Source of the DNA: an uncultured Flavobacteriaceae bacterium
GTDB taxonomy: Bacteria; Bacteroidota; Bacteroidia; Flavobacteriales; Flavobacteriaceae
DNA: 8,389 nt
Assembly (NCBI GenBank): GCA_947311815.1
Contig: CAMZMA010000235.1
Location: 1-8,389 of the forward strand
Direction: 5' to 3'
The notes beneath the pieces are model-generated. The model was not told the origin of the DNA, did no database searches, and saw nothing but the letters and a program-made list of their open reading frames with translations. Positions 5,427 through 8,389 of the stretch are shown here, one piece after another. The translations under genes were made by a program, and so were the position numbers. The first letter of the stretch is position 1; every line of letters begins with the position of its first letter.

Positions 5427-6249
5427 AGAAGCTAATAGTAATGATTGGGAAGAGTTATTAGTGTTTTATAAACGAGTTTATAGAATAAATCATCCACTTC
5501 AAAATAGAAAATTTTGGAATTGGCAATATGGTGATGCTAAATATGGGAGATCCTTTATTTGTTTAAATGATAAAGGAAACATAGTTGGTCATGTTGGTGC
5601 AAATTTTTCTGGCGGTTTAGCTTGGATAATTAATGTCTATTTAGATGTAGAATGCAGAGGAAAAGGAGTTTTAAGACAATTGTATGATTTAGCTAGAAAC
5701 TATCACCCACTTGCAGCTACAGCAGCTAATAAAGCAGGACTAGGCTTGTATAGAAATATGCGTTGGATACGTTATTATGATTTAGTAAGGTATGTAAAAG
5801 TAAATCCAAATTTAACTCAAAAAAATTATAAAAATGTTTGTAAATCTATAAAGGTTGATGTTTCAAAAATCAGGAAAATAGATACACATTATTTTCAGCA
5901 ACCAACAATAAAAGGAGTTTTATTAAATGATGGTTCTACAGCTGTAAGTCAAGAAAATGTAGGGGGATTAAGAATAGTTGATTTAAATAATGTAATAGAA
6001 CTAGAAAAACAAGCTTGGAGTTTAGGTTATTTATGGGTAGATTTTATTACTTCATGGAATGATTTAAAAATAAAAGAATTAGAAAAAAATAATTGGTTGA
6101 TAGATTATAAAAATGTTGTTCCTTGGCGATTAAATCCAGTGGAAAAAAACTATTTTTGTGATATTACATTTTTGTCTGAAAAACCACTAGATAATAATTT
6201 TATAGTCCATAGATCGCATTCAGATCATGGAAGAATAGGGAGTGTTTAA
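5416..6249 (+). CDS. GNAT-family N-acyltransferase with an extra C-terminal region
   Basis: GNAT enzymes move an acyl group from acyl-CoA to an amine, here probably an amino sugar. From the ATG at 5416 the protein has 277 residues. The GNAT core covers about 1-125: 'IIREANSNDWEEL' at the N-terminus, 'GNIVGHVGANF' (54-64), the acyl-CoA pyrophosphate loop in 'VYLDVECRGKGVLRQLYD' (R81-G-K-G84), and the later 'AANKAGLGLYRNMRW' motif. The block 'NRKFWNWQYGDAKYG' (30-44) recalls a subset of polysaccharide-locus GNATs. The remaining 150 residues have no motif I know; they contain 'CDITFLSEKP' near the end. It overlaps the deacetylase gene by 11 bp, so the two are made together, and an acyl-swap on the same sugar is an attractive inference. 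It could instead be the NeuD-like or legH-like acetyltransferase of the pathway. Confidence 0.78.
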   Translation: MIIREANSNDWEELLVFYKRVYRINHPLQNRKFWNWQYGDAKYGRSFICLNDKGNIVGHVGANFSGGLAWIINVYLDVECRGKGVLRQLYDLARNYHPLAATAANKAGLGLYRNMRWIRYYDLVRYVKVNPNLTQKNYKNVCKSIKVDVSKIRKIDTHYFQQPTIKGVLLNDGSTAVSQENVGGLRIVDLNNVIELEKQAWSLGYLWVDFITSWNDLKIKELEKNNWLIDYKNVVPWRLNPVEKNYFCDITFLSEKPLDNNFIVHRSHSDHGRIGSV

Positions 6250-6263
6250 TTAAAAAATATGAT

Positions 6264-6959
6264 GTGATTCAATTAAAAGTAATTATTCCTGTTTATAATG
6301 AAGAAGGAGCTATAGAAACGGTCATTAAAGATTGGTCTGATCATTTGTCTAAATTAAAGATTGATTTTAAAATTTATACGTATAATGATGGTTCAAAAGA
6401 CAATACTTCTAAAATTTTACATGATTTAGAAAAAAAATATTCAAGTTTGGTGGTAGTTGATAAAGCAAATTCAGGTCATGGCCCTACCATTTTAAAAGGA
6501 TATAAAGATAATTTAGATGCTACATGGTTGTTTCAAGTAGACTCCGATAACGAGCTAAAAGCCAGTGAGTTTGAAAAATTTTGGAAAGAAAAAGAGAATT
6601 ACGATTTTTTAATTGGAGAACGAATTCATAGAGAAAGTCCGTTAGCAAGAATTATAACCACACAGATATCTAGAATGGTAGTAAAATTATTTTACGGAGG
6701 TAAAGTAACCGATGTAAATACTCCTTTTCGATTGATGCGAGTAAGTGCTTTTAAAGAACATCTTCAAAAAATACCTGATGATACGTTTGCACCTAATTTA
6801 ATAGTATCAGGATTGGCAAGTAGTAAAAATATGCGTGTAAAACAATTTACAGTGACGCATCATGATAGAGAAACAGGAGAAGTGTCTATTAAAAAATGGA
6901 AATTGTTTAAAGCCGCTTTTAAATCGTTTTTACAAACGATAAAATTTAGGTTTTCTTAA
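6264..6959 (+). CDS. Family 2 glycosyltransferase, DPM1/polyprenyl-phosphate-sugar-synthase-like
   Basis: The 231-residue GT-A protein has 'KVIIPVYNEEGAI' (5-17), 'YNDGSKDNT' (40-48), 'QVDSDNE' (91-97) with D93 and D95 as the DXD-type metal ligands, 'VTDVNTPFRLMR' (148-159) and 'HHDRETGEVS' (199-208), the set seen in dolichyl- or undecaprenyl-phosphate mannose/glucose synthases. No C-terminal membrane helices are present, as in soluble, membrane-associated DPM1-type members. It would transfer a hexose from a nucleotide sugar to polyprenyl phosphate at the inner face of the membrane. The start is a GTG 14 bases after the previous stop; the conserved strand begins four residues later, so little can be missing, and an ATG at 6259 runs straight into a stop. 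The next gene downstream is a GT-C membrane enzyme, a plausible user of such a donor. A glycan-chain GT2 role is the alternative. Confidence 0.87.
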   Translation: MIQLKVIIPVYNEEGAIETVIKDWSDHLSKLKIDFKIYTYNDGSKDNTSKILHDLEKKYSSLVVVDKANSGHGPTILKGYKDNLDATWLFQVDSDNELKASEFEKFWKEKENYDFLIGERIHRESPLARIITTQISRMVVKLFYGGKVTDVNTPFRLMRVSAFKEHLQKIPDDTFAPNLIVSGLASSKNMRVKQFTVTHHDRETGEVSIKKWKLFKAAFKSFLQTIKFRFS

Positions 6960-6965
6960 ATTGAT

Positions 6966-7012
6966 GAGATTGCTTCACTATGTTTGTAATGACGAATTGT
7001 AACGTAATTACG
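6966..7012 (+). repeat. GAGATTGCTTC-type interspersed repeat, copy 1
   Basis: It begins GAGATTGCTTCACTATG and ends in the AATGACG block followed by AATTGTAACG and TAATTACG. The first 29 bases match copy 3 (7229-7257) with two C/T differences. The 3' part matches copy 2 beyond its AATGACG. It starts seven bases after the GT2 stop. Repeats beginning GAGATTGCTTC and ending GCAATGACG are, from memory, widespread in Bacteroidota and other phyla. Confidence 0.82.
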
Positions 7013-7020
7013 GGTGTTTA

Positions 7021-7060
7021 TTGAGCGTAGGTCGTTGAGCGAAGTCGAAACGAGTCGAAA
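7021..7060 (+). repeat. TTGAGCG...GTCGAAA short repeat cluster
   Basis: TTGAGCG occurs at 7021-7027 and 7035-7041, and GTCGAAA at 7044-7050 and 7054-7060. The central GTTGAGCGAAGTCGAAACG resembles a palindromic intergenic repeat common in Flavobacteriia (recollection). The local G+C is clearly above that of the neighbouring genes. Confidence 0.6.
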
Positions 7061-7080
7061 TGAAATGAAGAAGAAACCTA

Positions 7081-7096
7081 CCTGTCGGCAGACAGG
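7081..7096 (+). repeat. Perfect short hairpin CCTGTC-GGCA-GACAGG
   Basis: A perfect 6-bp stem with a GGCA loop. It looks like a third family of flavobacterial interspersed palindromes (CCTGTCxGCxGACAGG-like). No run of T follows (GTTATCTG), so it is not called a terminator. Confidence 0.65.
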
Positions 7097-7127
7097 GTTA
7101 TCTGTTGATTAGAAGTTGTAAGATTGT

Positions 7128-7203
7128 GAGATTGCTTCTTCGTACCTCATCGCAATGACGAATTATAACGTCATTACGAGGGAAGTATGACCGAAGTAAT
7201 CTG
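7128..7203 (+). repeat. GAGATTGCTTC-type interspersed repeat, copy 2 (full palindromic form)
   Basis: The left arm runs from GAGATTGCTTC to CGCAATGACG (7151-7160), and the right arm begins CGTCATTACGAG (7169-7180) and ends near GTAATCTG. The inner stem AATGACG/CGTCATT is perfect over 7 bp around the loop AATTATAA, and the outer parts match with gaps. This is the complete head-to-head form of the unit whose half appears in copies 1 and 3. Confidence 0.82.
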
Positions 7204-7228
7204 TTTAAAAGAAAAGTGTAAAATAAAT

Positions 7229-7257
7229 GAGATTGCTTCACTATGTTCGCAATGACG
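7229..7257 (+). repeat. GAGATTGCTTC-type interspersed repeat, copy 3 (half unit)
   Basis: Same 29 bases as the start of copy 1 apart from two C/T changes (TTCGC for TTTGT). It ends at AATGACG, 13 bases before the ATG of the membrane glycosyltransferase gene, so it is in that gene's leader. No standard -33/-7 promoter pattern is evident between it and the start. Confidence 0.82.
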
Positions 7258-7270
7258 TAATATTAAATAA

Positions 7271-7825
7271 ATGAAAAAATATATTGTACTAACAATTGTA
7301 ATTTTATTTTTACCAATACTTTTATCATTGCCCATATATAATGATAATGGTGCTTATGCTTATATGGGGACTTTATTTTTTGAAGGAAAGCTACCCTATA
7401 TTGATGGATGGGATCATAAAGGAATCTCGATGTATTTAATCAATGCTTTAGGGTATCTGATAGGAGTTAAACATTTAATGGGAATTAGACTCTTAGAATT
7501 TTTATTGATTGTCACTTCATTTTCTATGATTTTTAAAAGACTCTCAGAAAAATATACTCAAAAAATTGCTTTTGTATCCGTTTTATTTGGGTTATTGTCG
7601 CTCAGGTATTTTTTTGATGGTGGAAATATGACTGAAGAATATGGTGCGCTATTTGTATTAATATCACTATCTCTACTATTGAAAGAAAAAATAAAAATAA
7701 TTGATTATATAGTTATTGGAGCATTCTTTATCATCAATTTTACAATTAGAGCCAATTTGATTTCTTTTTGGATAGCCTTATTTTTAGCGCTGTTATTTAA
7801 TGCAATACAAAAAAAGATATCTTAA
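7271..7825 (+). CDS. GT39/GT-C-like membrane glycosyltransferase, N-terminal part (cut by frameshift)
   Basis: The 184-residue frame begins at an ATG and shows membrane segments at about 4-22, 71-88, 97-111, 124-137, 143-158 and 162-177. The first outside loop has the PMT/ArnT-like pattern: 'YNDNGAYAYMG' (23-33), where D25 is the likely catalytic acid, then 'GKLPYIDGWDHKGISMYLINALGYL' in two parts (39-50 and 51-63). 'PY-D-WDHKG' is a recurring GT39-type signature. Such enzymes take a sugar from polyprenyl phosphate on the outer side of the inner membrane. The frame stops at 7823-7825, while the next frame is open from 7801 to the window end and continues with more membrane helices. One missing A in the A7 run (7809-7815) joins them as 'NAIQKKDILKKAILPF'. 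It may be phase variation, a pseudogene or a read error. Confidence 0.75.
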   Translation: MKKYIVLTIVILFLPILLSLPIYNDNGAYAYMGTLFFEGKLPYIDGWDHKGISMYLINALGYLIGVKHLMGIRLLEFLLIVTSFSMIFKRLSEKYTQKIAFVSVLFGLLSLRYFFDGGNMTEEYGALFVLISLSLLLKEKIKIIDYIVIGAFFIINFTIRANLISFWIALFLALLFNAIQKKIS

Positions 7826-8389
7826 AAAAAGCAATACTTCCTTTTTCTAAAATGGCAATAGGTATTGTTTTCTTTTTGCTGTTTTTAACCGCCTATTTTT
7901 TGATTACTCATAGTTTTTCAGCATTTTTTAATGCGGCATTTACCTATAATTTTTCTTATGCAAAAAGGTCTATTATTCAAACCTTAGGAAGTATTATAAC
8001 CAGTACAAGACGCTATGAAATCTCCTTAGTACTACTTTTAGGCTTTTTAATAGCCATTGTTTCTTTGGCTAAGAAAAAAATAAACTTTATAGCATTATTA
8101 CTTTTCTTTTGGGTGCCCATAGAATTGTATTTTGGCAATATGTCTGGTAAATTATTTGCTCATTATTATATGATGTGGATTCCGATAATTGTACTATCAA
8201 CAGCATTTATTTTAGATTATTTTAAGATTGAAATATTACAAAGAGAAAAACAATTTATTATTTTAGGAATCACTGCTTTTTTGTTTTTTCAAATTCCGAT
8301 TTTTAATACAATTAAAAGTTATAAACAGATTTTTTTAACAAAAAAAACAAAAAAAGAGAGTATTGCTGCTCATATCAATAAAAATTATA
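7801..8389 (+). CDS. GT39/GT-C-like membrane glycosyltransferase, downstream part (3' partial, after frameshift)
   Basis: This frame is open from just after a TAA at 7798-7800 to the end of the window. It encodes further hydrophobic segments: 'MAIGIVFFLLFLTAYFLI', 'ISLVLLLGFLIAIVSL', 'FIALLLFFWVPIEL', then 'GKLFAHYYMMWIPIIVLS' and 'FIILGITAFLFFQIPIF'. 'FAHYYMMWIP' resembles the 'HYY' segment near the middle-to-late helices of many GT39-like proteins, which supports a single gene with 7271-7825. Joined, at least about 370 residues are in view, with family members usually some 450-550. Its first usable ATG (7852) follows the shift, so it is unlikely to be made alone as a working enzyme. The stop lies beyond the window. 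Confidence 0.7.

Noticed and set aside
6979..6986. TATGTTTG as a flavobacterial -7 promoter element (TANNTTTG)
   Set aside because: No TTG at the expected distance upstream, and it is part of a dispersed repeat whose other copy reads TATGTTCG.

Overview
The window is strongly AT-rich, has no clear Shine-Dalgarno sites at most genes, and carries short interspersed repeats of kinds I associate with Flavobacteriia and other Bacteroidota. These traits and the protein sequences suggest a flavobacterium-like chromosome. The content is part of a surface-polysaccharide locus (O-antigen, capsule or glycoprotein glycan) built around a nonulosonic acid such as sialic or legionaminic acid. All recognisable genes are on the + strand.

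Layout: (1) 1-869, the 3' part of a GT-B glycosyltransferase gene, split by a one-base frameshift. (2) 866-1906, neuB, overlapping the previous gene by 4 bp. (3) 1934-2399, a compact cassette made of a DUF559-type endonuclease gene between inverted ~31-bp repeats, the second of which encodes the protein's last ten residues; a third copy of the repeat lies at 2647-2678. (4) 2706-6959, a tightly packed unit: neuC, neuA, a NodB-type deacetylase, a GNAT acyltransferase and a DPM1-like GT2 glycosyltransferase. Each is 14 bp or less from the next, or overlaps it. (5) 6960-7270, a 311-bp gene-free stretch packed with three kinds of short palindromic repeat. (6) 7271-8389, a GT39/GT-C-like multi-pass membrane glycosyltransferase, broken by a frameshift at a poly-A tract and running off the window.

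How the genes work together: NeuC should release a 2-epimerised ManNAc-type sugar from a UDP-HexNAc. NeuB condenses it with phosphoenolpyruvate to the nine-carbon acid, and NeuA activates that as the CMP-sugar. The deacetylase and GNAT could exchange an acyl group on the sugar or glycan. The GT2 and GT-C pair resembles a system that makes a polyprenyl-phosphate sugar and then uses it outside the membrane. No sialyltransferase, flippase or polymerase is visible.

The most unusual object is the DUF559-plus-repeat cassette sitting between neuB and neuC. The two frameshifts each look like one missing base, so sequencing error must be excluded before calling them pseudogenes or phase-variable genes.
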